The position numbers were made by a program, and so were the translations under genes. Positions 1-14,068 of a DNA stretch of 38,079 bases are shown one piece after another (the stretch's first letter is position 1; the number at the start of each line of letters is the position of its first letter). A model generated the notes under the pieces. That model made no database searches and had not been told where the DNA came from. It saw only the letters and a list, made by a program, of their open reading frames with translations. This DNA comes from Mnemiopsis leidyi (taxonomy: Eukaryota > Ctenophora > Tentaculata > Lobata > Bolinopsidae): positions 48,738 through 86,816 of the forward strand of contig JH153485.1 of assembly GCA_000226015.1 (NCBI GenBank), in the 5' to 3' direction.

Positions 1-3699
<3,699 letters not shown>

Positions 3700-3814
3700 G
3701 CAAGAACTGCGAAAGAAGCAGCCCACTTGGAATTAAGAACACTAAGTAACGCTAAAGAGAACAAGGAGAACATGCAGAACGAACTTATTAACAAGACTGA
3801 TGGAGCTAGACAGA
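3700..3814 (+). CDS. Repeat-protein exon A (degenerate first repeat)
   Basis: The exon follows a TTTGCTAG acceptor and ends at a strong CAGA|GTAAGT donor, phase 1. It encodes a Lys/Glu/Asn-rich stretch including NAKENKENMQNEL, which aligns to positions 8-20 of the later repeats. An in-frame ATG exists inside but is unlikely to be the start. Confidence 0.62.
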
Positions 3815-6791
3815 GTAAGTCATTTCAAACACAAGGGAATATTTTGTACAGTTATTTTAGTAGGTTAATGTTTCTGTTCGGCGACGCTGCTACAAATATT
3901 TATTCTGGGCCAATAATAGGGTCGACTGATGAAATGATCATTCTAATAAGGGTAATAACATATTAACAAAGTGAACCATTCTAAGAAAAAGCCACAATGT
4001 CACGAAAACTATACTGCATACTTACTAGTAAAGCTGAGAGGATTATATGTCAAACTTCCCAATCCTTTCTTACCAACCAATACTAAAAGTTAAACTATCC
4101 CACTCTCCAATACAGAATATCCCAACTCTAAAAGTAACCCCAAAACTGTCCTCTCTAGCTGTGTTGTCCGACATTGAAGCCCGAGGAAAGCAAGTAGAGG
4201 ATGACAGAGATAAACTGTCCCAATTTGTAGCTGGACACACACAAACCGTCAAAATTACTGGCGCTAAAATCAGTGAGAATTTGTTGAAAGCTGAATCCTC
4301 AATTCAAATTTATAATGCGACGGGTTTTATATCTTCAGAGGCACAGTTTGTCGTTTGCATGGACTTTAAGTCTGCAAACCTATGGACTTCACGGAGGATT
4401 GAGTTTTCTAATAAGTCCATTTGTTAAGGATGCCACTTTTTAATACTGATAGTCGGCAAGAAGCATGCAAAGTATAATATTTAGACGTCGGAATGTGGTA
4501 CAATATGCATGGAGTGCACATGGCCTTTCCTCTTTTTTAGAAGTCTCAAGTCTAACTGTTTAATGATGCATGCTGTACTGTAAATAGCTGCATAAATCAA
4601 TCAACTTTCTCTCGACTCTCATGATACACGCGGCGTAGTTGAACTGAAAAGCTCGATGAAAAATTCCCTACTCTGATACTAGATTGTCCTACCTATTTCG
4701 GGGTATCCTAGATATTCACGAATATCAAGTGTCTGAACTGGGACTAGCTTTTTTTTCTTGAAAATCAACCTTTAATTATGAGACAGGCTTTAGGTATCCT
4801 GTGTTAAGGTATCCTCGTAATCTCCTAAAGGACATTTTTTCTCCACCCTATGCTCGAAAAATCTAAAAAAGTCTCAATAAAAACTTAAAAAATCGCCCTC
4901 CCTTCAGACGTACTGTCAGATATAGAAGCCCGAGGAAAGGAGACGGATCAGGGCAGACAGAACGTAGCAGATATGATCCAGGGTCGAGCTAACCAGATGA
5001 ACGTCCTGTCTGACATCAAGGATATCGGCAAGGAGAAGGAGGAGGGAATCAAAAATGTTAGTTTTATTGTTTTGTTTTAACTTTTATTCATGTCATGTGT
5101 TTAAGAGCTAATGTAGGTTTTGGCAGCTTATCAATGGCATTAAGATCAGTATTACAAGAGTGAAGAGAATCCAAATGCGTAATCTTTATCTGGGCTGGTC
5201 GTAATATATAATATTATATATATTTGAAGTGTAGATAATTAACGAATTTTGCCCAAAAATAATGAACAACGACACATATTTTTTTATGACTATCTTTGAA
5301 TTTTGAATATCTTTATCCTAAATTTTGATATTGATTAATGTTAATAAATCCAATGCTTGCTCTATGATATCTTTTTTATATATCATAGTGTTACTATCGA
5401 ATTAAAAATGTCCGTCGTATGGTTAACAAATTCGATGGTTCTATGGTTGAAACTTAAACTATGGTGCTTCTATGAAATAGCGATCTTCGCTTATTCTCGA
5501 TTCGTTATACGCCCAGTCGCCCAACAAACTGAATCTTATTGGCCGAACAGAAATTGGCTTCTGATATTAATTCCTCTAACTACTGCCTTGACTATTAGAA
5601 GTAAGTTTTGAGGATTAAGTAATAACTTAAACTTATGTAAGAATATGTTAATAATTCTAGTTGTAAGACGTCAGCTTTAGTTGCAAGGAAGCATTAATTT
5701 CAATGGGGAAACATTAATACCAGTAAGAAAATTGTAATTCAACAAATGCGATGCTTTCGTATTGGCCGTCACAGGGATTCTTAACTCAGGGATATCATAC
5801 TCAATTTGACGATTCTCATACTCATAGGTTTCTTTGATGACGTCATAACTTGTTACGGTTTTCGCGGCAGACTTTTTCGACCATTGTTTTTCATTTCACC
5901 GGTAATTTAGAAGACATATGATTAATATGTTTTAAGGTTAACTCTCGACCATCGCTTACGTGATTACGTGAATCCATATTAGAATTTGAAAGTATCAATT
6001 GTTATGCTATAGAAATCTCAACTGAGGCTCGATCTCTTGAACTATGAGAAAGTTATCAATTCTTCCTGTTTTCCGAAAACAAGTGAAATTCCATTTCATA
6101 TGTTTTTAGTGACTTCAATGAAATGAGTTCTGGTAGACTTATAAAATCAAAACGTCTTCGTTGCAAGGGGTTGAGCATCCGTAATTAGAATCAGACTATA
6201 ATTAGTCATCTGTCGAGTGTTAACATTTTTTCTGCTCTGTATTAACTCCTCTGTATTCCTCTACTCCTTGTATTTCTCAGGTAGAGGCTCTGTTTGCCGC
6301 CAAGTCCACCAAGACGGATATTTTGACTGACATCAGGCAGATAAGAGAAGAGAAGGAGCAAGGGAGAGCAAATGTGGAGAAACTTCTGGAGGCTCGAGGG
6401 TCCAAATCAGGAGCCATGGCTGAAATTAGGTAAGTTAAGTGCGGGGTAATTTCTGGAATATCTGGAAATCTTGAAGGTTCGAAACTGTCGTATACTTTTA
6501 GTCCATTGTTTTAGTAGATACTTGTATGAAATTGTAACTGGAGGACCAGAGTGAAAGTCCGGGACCACCAACCAGCTCCCCCACTGTGCATTTTTATAGC
6601 TCGTTTTCCATTTATAGGACTTTTTGATAAATCACCTCCATTGGCTCTCTTTGCATTCTTGCTATATTTAGTGTCCATTTGCTAATGTTAAACTTTATGC
6701 ATTGTGCAGGCAAATCAAGGAAGAGAAAGACAAAGGTATACAGAAACTAGAGCAAGCTCTCGGTAACCGTCCGCCTTCAACATCAGAATAA
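3700..6791 (+). CDS. Charged helical protein with six ~31-residue repeats (5' end not found, C-terminus complete)
   Basis: Five exons join in one frame: 3700-3814, 4159-4272, 4908-5056, 6281-6429 and 6710-6791, with TAA at 6789-6791. All introns are GT-AG and the phases agree at each junction (1, 1, 0, 2). About 202 residues are visible. They form consecutive repeats of about 31 residues with the pattern hydrophobic-L-S/T-D-I at the start, K-E/Q around 10-11, G at 15, N/K at 18 and hydrophobics at 19, 22 and 23. Repeat starts include VLSDIEARGK (twice), VLSDIKDIGK, ILTDIRQIRE and AMAEIRQIKE; the first repeat is degenerate. Charge and hydrophobic spacing suggest amphipathic or coiled-coil helix. 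There is no signal peptide or membrane segment in the visible part. I do not recognise the family, so cellular role is unknown. The weakest junctions are the donors at 4273 (adds six residues to repeat 2) and 5057 (GTTAGT). The first exon has no convincing initiator, so the N-terminus is missing. Confidence 0.72.
4159..4272 (+). CDS. Repeat-protein exon B (repeat 2)
   Basis: A pyrimidine-rich acceptor (CCTCTCTAG) is followed by VLSDIEARGKQ, identical over ten residues to the start of the next exon. The donor ATCA|GTGAGA is chosen because it gives the phase needed by exon C. It leaves this repeat at 37 rather than 31 residues, so the exact 3' boundary is uncertain. Confidence 0.62.
4908..5056 (+). 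CDS. Repeat-protein exon C (repeat 3 and part of repeat 4)
   Basis: The acceptor is CCCTTCAG. The exon carries one full 31-residue repeat (VLSDIEARGKE onward) and the first 18 residues of the next (VLSDIKDIGKEKEEG). It ends at phase 0 with the sub-consensus donor AAT|GTTAGT. Confidence 0.72.
6281..6429 (+). CDS. Repeat-protein exon D (end of repeat 4, repeat 5, start of repeat 6)
   Basis: The acceptor is TTTCTCAG and the donor is TTAG|GTAAGT, phase 2. It completes repeat 4 and encodes repeat 5 (ILTDIRQIREEKEQG onward). Introns fall at different positions within the repeats, so exon and repeat boundaries do not coincide. Confidence 0.75.
6710..6791 (+). CDS. Repeat-protein terminal exon E
   Basis: The acceptor is ATTGTGCAG. 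Twenty-six codons finish repeat 6 (QIKEEKDKG) and a short tail, NRPPSTSE, before TAA. The stop lies two bases before the TGACGTCA array begins. Confidence 0.75.
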
Positions 6792-6793
6792 TA

Positions 6794-7009
6794 TGACGTC
6801 ATCAGACTCAGTGACGTCACCAGCCTCAGTGACGTCACCAGACTCAGTGACGTCACCAGACTTAGTGACGTCACCAGACTCAGTGACGTCACCAGACTCA
6901 GTGACGTCATTAGCTTCAGTGACGTCATCAGACTCAGTGACGTCATCAGACTCAGTGACGTCATCAGACTTAGTGACGTCACCAGACTCAGTGACGTCAT
7001 CAGATTTAT
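6794..7009. repeat. Twelve-copy 18-bp minisatellite, each unit carrying TGACGTCA
   Basis: Twelve 18-bp units of TGACGTCAYCAGACTCAG type run without interruption; only the final bases of the last unit diverge. The TGACGTCA octamer, the palindromic consensus for CREB/ATF bZIP factors, is intact in every unit. Because 18 is a multiple of three and no unit contains a stop, both strands stay open (Ser-Asp-Ser-Val-Thr repeats); these frames are by-products of the repeat. The array would be in the 3' UTR or just downstream of the repeat-protein gene. Confidence 0.95.
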
Positions 7010-7237
7010 TGGCGTTTCTTAGAACCTAAATGTCTGTTTCGAAGACAATTTTTATCTCAGTACAAAGACAACCATATTTTACAGCATAATATATTGGCAG
7101 ATTTTTACACGTCTTCTTATTTTGCGGAGGGTTGTATAAACGTGCCTTTTCAGCGTTCATGTTTATTTACGTGCATTTATGCCAGTTTGACGATTGGTCA
7201 AATACAGATATTTGTGCAGGTTGCAATCGCACAATAA

Positions 7238-7324
7238 TACAAATTAATCTACACATAAATAAAGATTAATCTACACATAAATACACATCAATCTACACAT
7301 AAATACAGATTAATCTACAGATAG
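7238..7324. repeat. ~22-bp tandem repeat, four copies
   Basis: ATTAATCTACACATAAATAC-like units repeat about four times. The array includes the AATAAA at 7258-7263. Confidence 0.8.
7258..7263 (+). promoter_or_regulatory. Candidate poly(A) signal for the repeat-protein gene
   Basis: AATAAA lies 467 bp past the stop codon on the coding strand. It sits in an AT-rich tandem repeat, so it may be chance. Confidence 0.3.
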
Positions 7325-7517
7325 ATTCTCGAAAATGCACGTTTTTACCCCCTACAACAGATTACAAGTACAAACTTACCATGTTTCAGGCATACACTGG
7401 TTTACGGGAAATACATTTATAGCATTTATTTTGGTTAAACGGTTCGAACAGTGAATAATGATTAATGAAGGGCAAATCTTGTGATACTGAAAAGGAAGGA
7501 TTTCAATTTTGAATTGT

Positions 7518-7733
7518 TTAACCCTGAGAGTTAAAAACCCTTGGAGGATTTAGAGTGCTCTTTGCACCGACCTTAACCACAATTTTAGTTGAGATCGTAG
7601 CTCCAGTTTGGGAGTAGGAGATTGTTGTTTGGTTTGATTTCTCTCCGCTTGTCAGTTTGCTAGAATTTACTCCACCTCTAGTTGATATGTCCCGGATTGT
7701 ATTTACACTCCTAGCAGAGCTACTTTCCTCCAT
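7518..7733 (-). CDS. Possible small or terminal exon, Ser/Thr-rich, unrecognised
   Basis: A 71-codon frame with an ATG runs on the minus strand and ends in TSTLNPP/RVFNSQG-like sequence. A minus-strand AATAAA lies 88 bp beyond the stop (7425-7430). This would make it convergent with the repeat-protein gene. The composition is Ser/Thr-rich with no recognisable domain. It could be a terminal exon or a chance frame. Confidence 0.2.
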   Translation of the reverse strand: MEESSSARSVNTIRDISTRGGVNSSKLTSGEKSNQTTISYSQTGATISTKIVVKVGAKSTLNPPRVFNSQG

Positions 7734-7937
7734 AAGTTGCCTTGGGATGCCGAGTACATACTATATTGTCTAGAGGGCAGATTCCGAACAAATTTATCTA
7801 GGCGAAATATCTAGTCTGCAATAACAGAGGTTGCGATCTGTTTATCTGCTTGTACTTATGAGTACTTCTAGACATGATACACATATAGCACGAAGAACCC
7901 GGTTATATAACCGTCAAGTTGGCGGTGACTGTCTGCT

Positions 7938-8025
7938 AGGATTTAACCGTTTGATTCCACCAGTAAGCAGACATCTATCCGGCTTGATTTAACCGTTTGA
8001 TTCTAGCAGTTAGATACTCAAGTTA
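7938..8025. repeat. Pair of direct repeats beside the RT fragment
   Basis: GATTTAACCGTTTGATTC followed by a variable CAGTAAG/CAGTTAG occurs twice, about 46 bp apart. AACCG motifs recur through the segment, echoing the AACCGCC/AATCGCC array on the other side of the RT fragment (8509-8635). Confidence 0.65.
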
Positions 8026-8515
8026 ACCGCCCATTCCGATTTGTGCACCTTTACAGAAACCGAGTTGGTTTTGGATGTCTGGCTTGTTGAAGTTTCTGAA
8101 AGCGATAAGAAGTTTGACGAGTTTGCTAGCGAATGTTATGCCTCGGTTGCTGAATACCCCCATGGCACGATAGTTATTAGGATCGTATAAACTTCCCTTT
8201 TTATTAAGGGGTGTGAGAATTAAGATTGTCCACGGATAGAATCCAAGTATCAGGCATTGATTGAACAGATTCAATACAGCGCTGAGCATGGTTTTTTATT
8301 AGATGCTTTGAGGAATTCGTTGGAGATAAGGTCTTCCGAGACAGCCTTCCTTTCTTTGCCGCCATACGGCTAGTAGGTTCGTCGGGTTGTTTCTTCATGA
8401 AGAACAGATATTCCGATAATAACATGAACCTCTCAGCCAGGAATGATATTTGTTCTCCAGCCATTCCTGGCTGAGAGGCCTGGATCTTTTCTGCAATTTT
8501 TAGCAATTTAAGCAA
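8023..8515 (-). pseudogene. Non-LTR retrotransposon reverse transcriptase fragment, frameshifted
   Basis: On the minus strand the frame at 8289-8023 reads like the early palm/finger region of a LINE RT: a hydrophobic stretch with GFYPW, then LNKKGSLYDPNNYRAMGV and later NQLGFCKGAQ. These match the usual K-K-G-D-x-x-x-P-x-N-Y-R and Q-x-G-F landmarks. The upstream portion (8515-8204) continues in another frame, implying a frameshift near 8280-8300. No catalytic F/Y-A-D-D box, endonuclease or 3' end remains. The clade (RTE, CR1 or jockey-like) cannot be fixed. It is a dead fragment. Confidence 0.72.
8429..8478. repeat. 17-bp perfect inverted repeat (hairpin) inside the RT fragment
   Basis: CCTCTCAGCCAGGAATG at 8429-8445 pairs exactly with 8462-8478 across a 16-nt loop. 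Confidence 0.9.
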
Positions 8516-8635
8516 TAATCCGCCAGGTCAGTAATAATCGCCAGATTAGCAATAACCGCCAAGTCAGTAATAACCGGCAGGTCAGCTGTAATCGTCAGGT
8601 TACCAATAATCGTCAGGTTGCCAAGAACCATCTAG
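8509..8635. repeat. ~20-bp tandem repeat, about six copies
   Basis: AATAACCGCCAGGTCAGT-like units repeat with substitutions. The array directly abuts the RT fragment and may have grown from a retrotransposon end or may simply be the insertion neighbourhood. Confidence 0.8.
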
Positions 8636-8640
8636 CCAAA

Positions 8641-10108
8641 CCGCTACCCCTAAGCTACTTATTGGCTGCACAGTGCACTCCAGTCAGTAGCATTCTAAAT
8701 TACATTTCAAGTGCAGCTGATATTTGTCGGTTGAATTGCGCAATGTGACAAAGCGTCGTACCCCTGGTATTGGTAACGCGCTACTTCAACTATCTATCGA
8801 GAATCAATATAATTCATTCATCATGTCTGGGGTGCTTTAAGTTGAGGTCAAGTAGCCATCAGCGTTGTGGCATTGGTTAGTATCGAATTGAAGTTGATTT
8901 CTTTCACGAGATTGGCCTTAGAGTTTGAGAGTATATTTCCACTCCTTATATGAAATCCATTTTGTAGGAGTGATCTAAGAATCTTACTCAGTAAGAATTA
9001 TATTCTTAGGAATATCATTTTTATCGCACAAATCACAATTCACGGCAATTGCTTTCATTTGTTGGATTGCACCAGTATGGTTGCAACTTGCATGCTACTA
9101 CAACTCAAGTTACAACTATTCCCCACGATCCAATAAAAAGTCAGATCATATGTGTCGAGAATAACTGCCTTGTGATTCACAATATCTGAATCTAGATCGT
9201 AATTAGGGACACTTACTCCTATGCTACCTGAATTTAAAAAAGGCTTATTTTCGGAACTTTGGTTGTATTTTCCAGGTTATCTAACTATTTCCATAAAACT
9301 GGTTTGACGGTTTGTGTGAAACCAAATTACCAAAATAGAAGTCTACATAATGCCTATCCCAGACTGGTCCGGTATCCGGTTGAATTGCCCGATCCGATTT
9401 TGGATTCTCGATATGGCCGGCTCCTATCTGGAAATATTGCAAAACTATTACTATAAGTACTTGCTAGGCTACTTTAATTTATAGATCATAGTAGAACTGT
9501 GTATAGCATGTAGTCTGTAGTGCATACTGATTCTGTCAAATATTTCCATTAAAGATTATTTCGTCACAGGACTGCAATGTTAAACCCAATGTATATTCTT
9601 GATGTTCTCATATTTTTTTGATTGCTCGAAAAATTAATCACGCTGCCCGGTTTTGGGCGGTGTCTTATAGTTATTCTTGTGCAAAGTTACCATTACTTAT
9701 ACAGATTTTGAGAAAATTTTGTGATTAGTTTTTTTGTGAAATGTTGATTATTTTGATATCAATAATTATAGCCGAATGTATTCTTTTGCAACGATCATGA
9801 GAATGGCAATACAGGTAAAATGGTAAAACATACCGCAATGCCTGCCTCAATAGAATAAAGGTATTTCGTAAATCATTTATATCACGTGACAGCTTATCCC
9901 AAAATTGGTTCAACTTTATCGTACCTAATAATAATTAGAATTTGGATTTCTCAGAACTTCGAATTTCACACACTAAGACTCTCGTGAGAACTAAAGTAGT
10001 CCTTTTTTATTACGACACCTTGCTAACTTGGGAACATAGACAAAGTAAATCTGTCAAGTGTCAAAGTGCTGTCGGTGCCTGCTTCATGACGATAAATTTG
10101 TGCTAAAA
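8641..10108. other. No supported gene
   Basis: AT-rich sequence without a recognisable exon or repeat. A 66-codon frame at 9259-9456 follows a TTTTCCAG, but there is no family resemblance or partner exon. Confidence 0.55.
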
Positions 10109-12087
10109 ATAGAAGTAACACTTACCGTTCACAATCAAATTCGGACATTATTTTGTCATAGTAGCCGTAGCGATGTTACATAAGATTTGATTGCGCCTGA
10201 ACTGATCCCTCATAATTTCACATTCAATTTGTAAATGTAATACGCTTCGATAAGAAAGGCCATGCACATGATTCCTCGAGTAAGATAAAAGATAGAATTC
10301 TGTTTCGATCCATAACGGCATCCTCTTATAATCTTTATAAAAAATTCATACAATAGTAAAACCAGGAAGCTTTTCCGACGGATTCCGGGGCATCACACGA
10401 TGATCTTGACACGACAGGAATTAAACAGGAAATAAACATAAATTGTCGGAGAAAGCACTAAAACTTTCGTAATTCGTCGCGATTTTTATACAGGAATAAG
10501 TTATTTAATTTTATGATAAAATTAAAAGACGTCCAAAATTTAATTACAACGCGATAGAAAAGATATATCAATCTAAAAATAAAGTCACTTAACGCTGTAC
10601 CGACATGCAAAAAGAAATATGGTGGTTGAAGTGCCGACAACTTGAAGTTGAAGCCTATCAACTTTAGCTTGTAGTTGTGAACGAAGTTAACATGTAGGCG
10701 TGAGAATTTTCTAATTATGACGTTTCGCCGACAACTGGGAACCTGCAGAGACGTTGGTCAGTTGGTGGAACTGAAGTTTTATGAAGTTTTCTGAAGTGTT
10801 AAGATTTGGAAAGACGTTGATTCAATCAAGTCCTTAGGTCACAATGGGAACATTCTACCATGTTGGAGGTTCGAGAAAACCCCAAATCAATGAGAATCTA
10901 TATATCCTGGTACATGGTATAATCATTACAAAACCCTAAAGAAACCTTGCTATCCAGAAATAAGTGTTCTCGATGTAATTCACACTAAGAGGAGACGTAT
11001 GTATGATACCGAACGAAAAGTGCGTACTTGTAGTTGTAGTTTATTTTGTAAAAGTACGTATGATAGTGATACCTCAGTGTACGATTCAATAAAATTTCCA
11101 ACGTTTTTTACAATTCACTACACTTATCGTAGGTCTATTTTACTTCAGGGCAGGCATCACTAGTCCAGTTGATCATCGGACATTTAAGAACCTGTCAAGA
11201 ATCTGTCAATAGAACCTTGGACTTATTAACGTGGTCGACCTGATTATGCCAGCAACTACTACTAAAACCAATTAGTGACGTAGACGATACATCAGGATTG
11301 AACGACATATAAGAACCTCCAAGATATGATCTGAACCCCTGGTAACGTGTATCTCTATTATAATAATAGTATCTTCGTGCAAATCAGATTTAAGCCAAAG
11401 TAAGTAAAAAATATTTGTTATCGACTACTCTGGGGAAATATCTGAGGGGCGACGTAAAAAGTTCCATCAGCTGCGATCCAGTTATTGTACTCCGCAAATG
11501 TGGCTAGATTCCGGGGTGGAGAAGGCGAACGTTCCTATCCGTTGTCGTCGCAGAGGATGAAATTGAATGGTTCGTCTCTGTGAGTTGTGGTGCAGGTCTC
11601 GGGAAGAAGAAACACCTCGGAGGTCGTTGCTTCTGAATGTTGTGCAGAGCCGGAAGCTGACGCTCTGCTATGTTGAACAACTCGAGCTAAGGACTCCAGT
11701 AGGGAGATTCTGATTGATTTCAGGCAAGGACTTCAGAGTTGAGATTCTAGGTCGCAGAAAAATTAAAAAGGTTGCTCAGCTGCTTTCCTCTTGAGGCTGG
11801 ATAGGACTTCAAGTTGTTTAGGGGCTGCTCTATCTGCAGGGTGGTTGTGTGGATTAGAACAAAAGGTTAGGGTGTTGTCCGGCAGCTGAAGGTAGACATG
11901 GCAAGGACACTTGATGGGGGTTGTTCTTTTAGCGGTTCAGTTCCAAGTCAAAATTTTTAGAAATTTGACGGTTCATCTAAATTGGGCCGAACTGATAATC
12001 TTTTAGTGGCATAATAGTTTTGATCAGCAAGTGCAAGTACACTGACAAAACATAATCAACTCAATTGTACTATGTATACTTATACTA
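10109..12087. repeat. Duplicated block, copy 1
   Basis: This block matches 14065-15821 in the same orientation over most of its length with small indels. It starts at AATAGAAGTAACACTTACCG and fades after AATCAACT...TATACTT. It contains about 280 bp (roughly 11408-11690) missing from copy 2; the minus strand of that segment is open for about 65 codons and somewhat richer in GC, but I do not recognise a protein. It lacks the 78-bp insertion present in copy 2. It may be a local segmental duplication or two copies of a dispersed element. Confidence 0.9.
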
Positions 12088-12203
12088 GAGTGCCGAAAAC
12101 GACTTGTAAGAGTAAGAACCAATCATCCAAGTAACAACATCGTCTGGGTTGTACATGAGTTGTACTTGTGCAGTTTTCATAATACTTGTACACTGTACAG
12201 TTT

Positions 12204-12690
12204 ATATAATTTTCCAAAAACCAATAAATTGGTTGCTCCCTTTGACCGGGGAGAGTCTCCTGGCTGTTCCCTTTTAAAATAAAGTGATATTCCGATTTAG
12301 CCCGGGGTAGCAATTAACGTTAACTCCCTCAACTTTCTCTCGGTCGCTTGCTTTTGAGTTTTTATGGCTACGCGTTGGTAGATTTTTTACCTCACCACTT
12401 TCGCTTTGCACTCTTTAATGTTTAATTTTAAAAGTATTTCTATCTTACAAATCTTCATCTGTCATCTACAACTTCATCTAAAACTACAAATTACGAGCAA
12501 AGCCCGCTTAAATAATACTGATAAATTTTTAAAAACTCAAAAGCAAGCGACCGAGAGAAAGTTGAGGGAGTTAACGTTAATTGCTACCCCGGGCTAAATC
12601 GGAATATCACTTTATTTTAAAAGGGAACAGCCAGGAGACTCTCCCCGGTCAAAGGGAGCAACCAATTTATTGGTTTTTGGAAAATTATAT
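12204..12690. mobile_element. Foldback/MITE-like element with near-perfect 161-bp inverted arms
   Basis: The arm at 12204-12364 is an essentially exact reverse complement of 12530-12690, around a 165-bp AT-rich centre. The ends read ATATAATTTTCC and GGAAAATTATAT. Insertion at TA, as for Tc1/mariner-derived MITEs, is possible but hidden by the AT-rich flanks. No transposase is encoded. The near identity of the arms points to recent insertion or arm-to-arm conversion. Confidence 0.85.
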
Positions 12691-12737
12691 CATTCTTTTT
12701 TAGCGCAATCGGGAATATAGTTCAATTGATTGATCAA

Positions 12738-13440
12738 CTTACGACAGTCATAAGACAAATTAAGAGATTTTGGCTCTTGAAACTATCGGCATCGAGATCA
12801 CCGTGAAATTCTGCACTTAAATGATGGTCCACTCTTCCTTTTAGCTCAAAGTTGAAAATTCTCATTTTTGGGCAATTAAGGCCTATTAGGGCCAATTAAG
12901 GGGTGTTCTAACAGTTTTCGCACTTTAAAACTATCACCATCAGAATCGCCGTAAAATTTTGCACAAGAATGATGGTCTAACTTTTTTTCTAGCCCAAAGT
13001 AAAAATTACGTCTTTTTAAAATGTACTAACTTTAGGACATCATAAATATATGATAACGTCATAAGACAAAGTTTTTACCCCACTCAAGTCAATCACGAGT
13101 CAACTGCCTTTAAAATCCGGGTTAATTCGTTGTTTTATAGTAAAAAATGTAGAAGTGACAATGATTTGAAAATGGAAAAATATCAAAGACGACGCAAAAA
13201 TCCGTCTTTTTGGGAGGTGTCGATTTCATGACGTCATAAAATTATCAAAACAACACTGGAGAAAAATTTTACGCCGCGTAATTTGTTAACTAGTATACTG
13301 AGTTCAAAATGTGGTGTGTTTCGTCGCTTTATCTTTTAAATTGTTGTCGGAAAATTAATTTGAAAATGGAAAATCAACGCCAAAATGGAAAAAATGACCA
13401 ACTTAGGACAGTCATAAGACGATAATTTAAAGACCTAAAT
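12738..13440. repeat. Internally repetitive non-coding segment
   Basis: Two imperfect copies (about 12779-12860 and 12937-13010) share AAACTATC, then CATC, then AATGATGGTC, and a GCxCAAAGT motif. A second motif, GGACAGTCATAAGAC-like, recurs near 12745, 13065 and 13403. No open frame of note. It is probably the interior of a decayed element lying between two copies of the foldback arm. Confidence 0.65.
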
Positions 13441-13573
13441 CAAAAATCGGGCTTCGCTAGTGCACAATTTAATTGATTATCTTTAAAACGCCGTGCTGTT
13501 CAAGTCTCTATCTTTTTCATTGCGATCAGAAACTGACCCCCCGTTTTCCCGCCCCAAGCGTCTATCCCCTGTA

Positions 13574-13834
13574 TATATATAAAATTACCAAAAACCAATA
13601 AATTGGTTGCTCCCTTTGACCGGGGAGAGTCTCTTGGCTGAATTCTCTCTAAAAATAAATTGATATTCCGTTTTAGCCCGGGGTAACAATTAACCTTCAC
13701 TCCGTCAACTCGGTCGCTTGCTTTTGAGTTTTTATGGCTACGCCTACGTGGATTTTTACCTTACCTTTCGCGCTCCTAAATTTTAAAAGTATTACTAATA
13801 CTATATCCCCACAACTTCATTTGTCATCTACAAG
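13574..13834 (+). mobile_element. Partial diverged copy of the foldback element, cut by an assembly gap
   Basis: The arm sequence (CCAATAAATTGGTTGCTCCC, then CCCGGGGTAACAATTAA, then GGTCGCTTGCTTTTGAG) repeats in the orientation of 12204-12364 and runs on into the element's centre. It is interrupted by the N run at 13835. The missing right arm is probably in or lost at the gap. Confidence 0.85.
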
Positions 13835-13844
13835 NNNNNNNNNN
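13835..13844. other. Assembly gap (10 N)
   Basis: Ten N bases lie inside the foldback copy and next to a GC-rich palindromic element, both hard to assemble. True length is unknown. Confidence 1.
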
Positions 13845-13847
13845 GTG

Positions 13848-14068
13848 TATAATAGCGCTGGTCAGTTTTCAACTTTCGTTGAAAACTTTTTCCGAGAGGG
13901 GCGCTTGTTCGGCCGAGTCGTCGGGGGCCTTCGGCCCCCTCCTCCGATAACGGGCCTGCGTCGGGGCCTTCGGCCCCTCCTTGGCCTTGGCAAAGGGGCT
14001 TTGTTTGTTGGGCCCTGGCAAGGGGGGCGGGAGTTTTTTCCCCGGTCGCGCTGGCCAGCGCTATAATA
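13848..14068. mobile_element. GC-rich palindromic element with terminal inverted repeats
   Basis: TATAATAGCGCTGGTCAG at 13848 pairs with CTGGCCAGCGCTATAATA ending at 14068. The interior is sharply GC-rich compared with its surroundings and packed with hairpins: GGGGGCCTTCGGCCCCC at 13923-13939 and GGGGCCTTCGGCCCC at 13963-13977, both with TTC apices, plus GTTTTCAAC/GTTGAAAAC near 13866-13887. It encodes nothing recognisable. It lies at the left edge of duplicated block copy 2, and its right terminus merges with that block's first bases. Confidence 0.75.

Noticed and set aside
6695..7029. Overlapping frames on both strands encoding Ser/Thr/Val or Ser/Leu repeats
   Set aside because: They are produced by an 18-bp stop-free array. 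The supported stop codon is at 6789-6791 in another frame.
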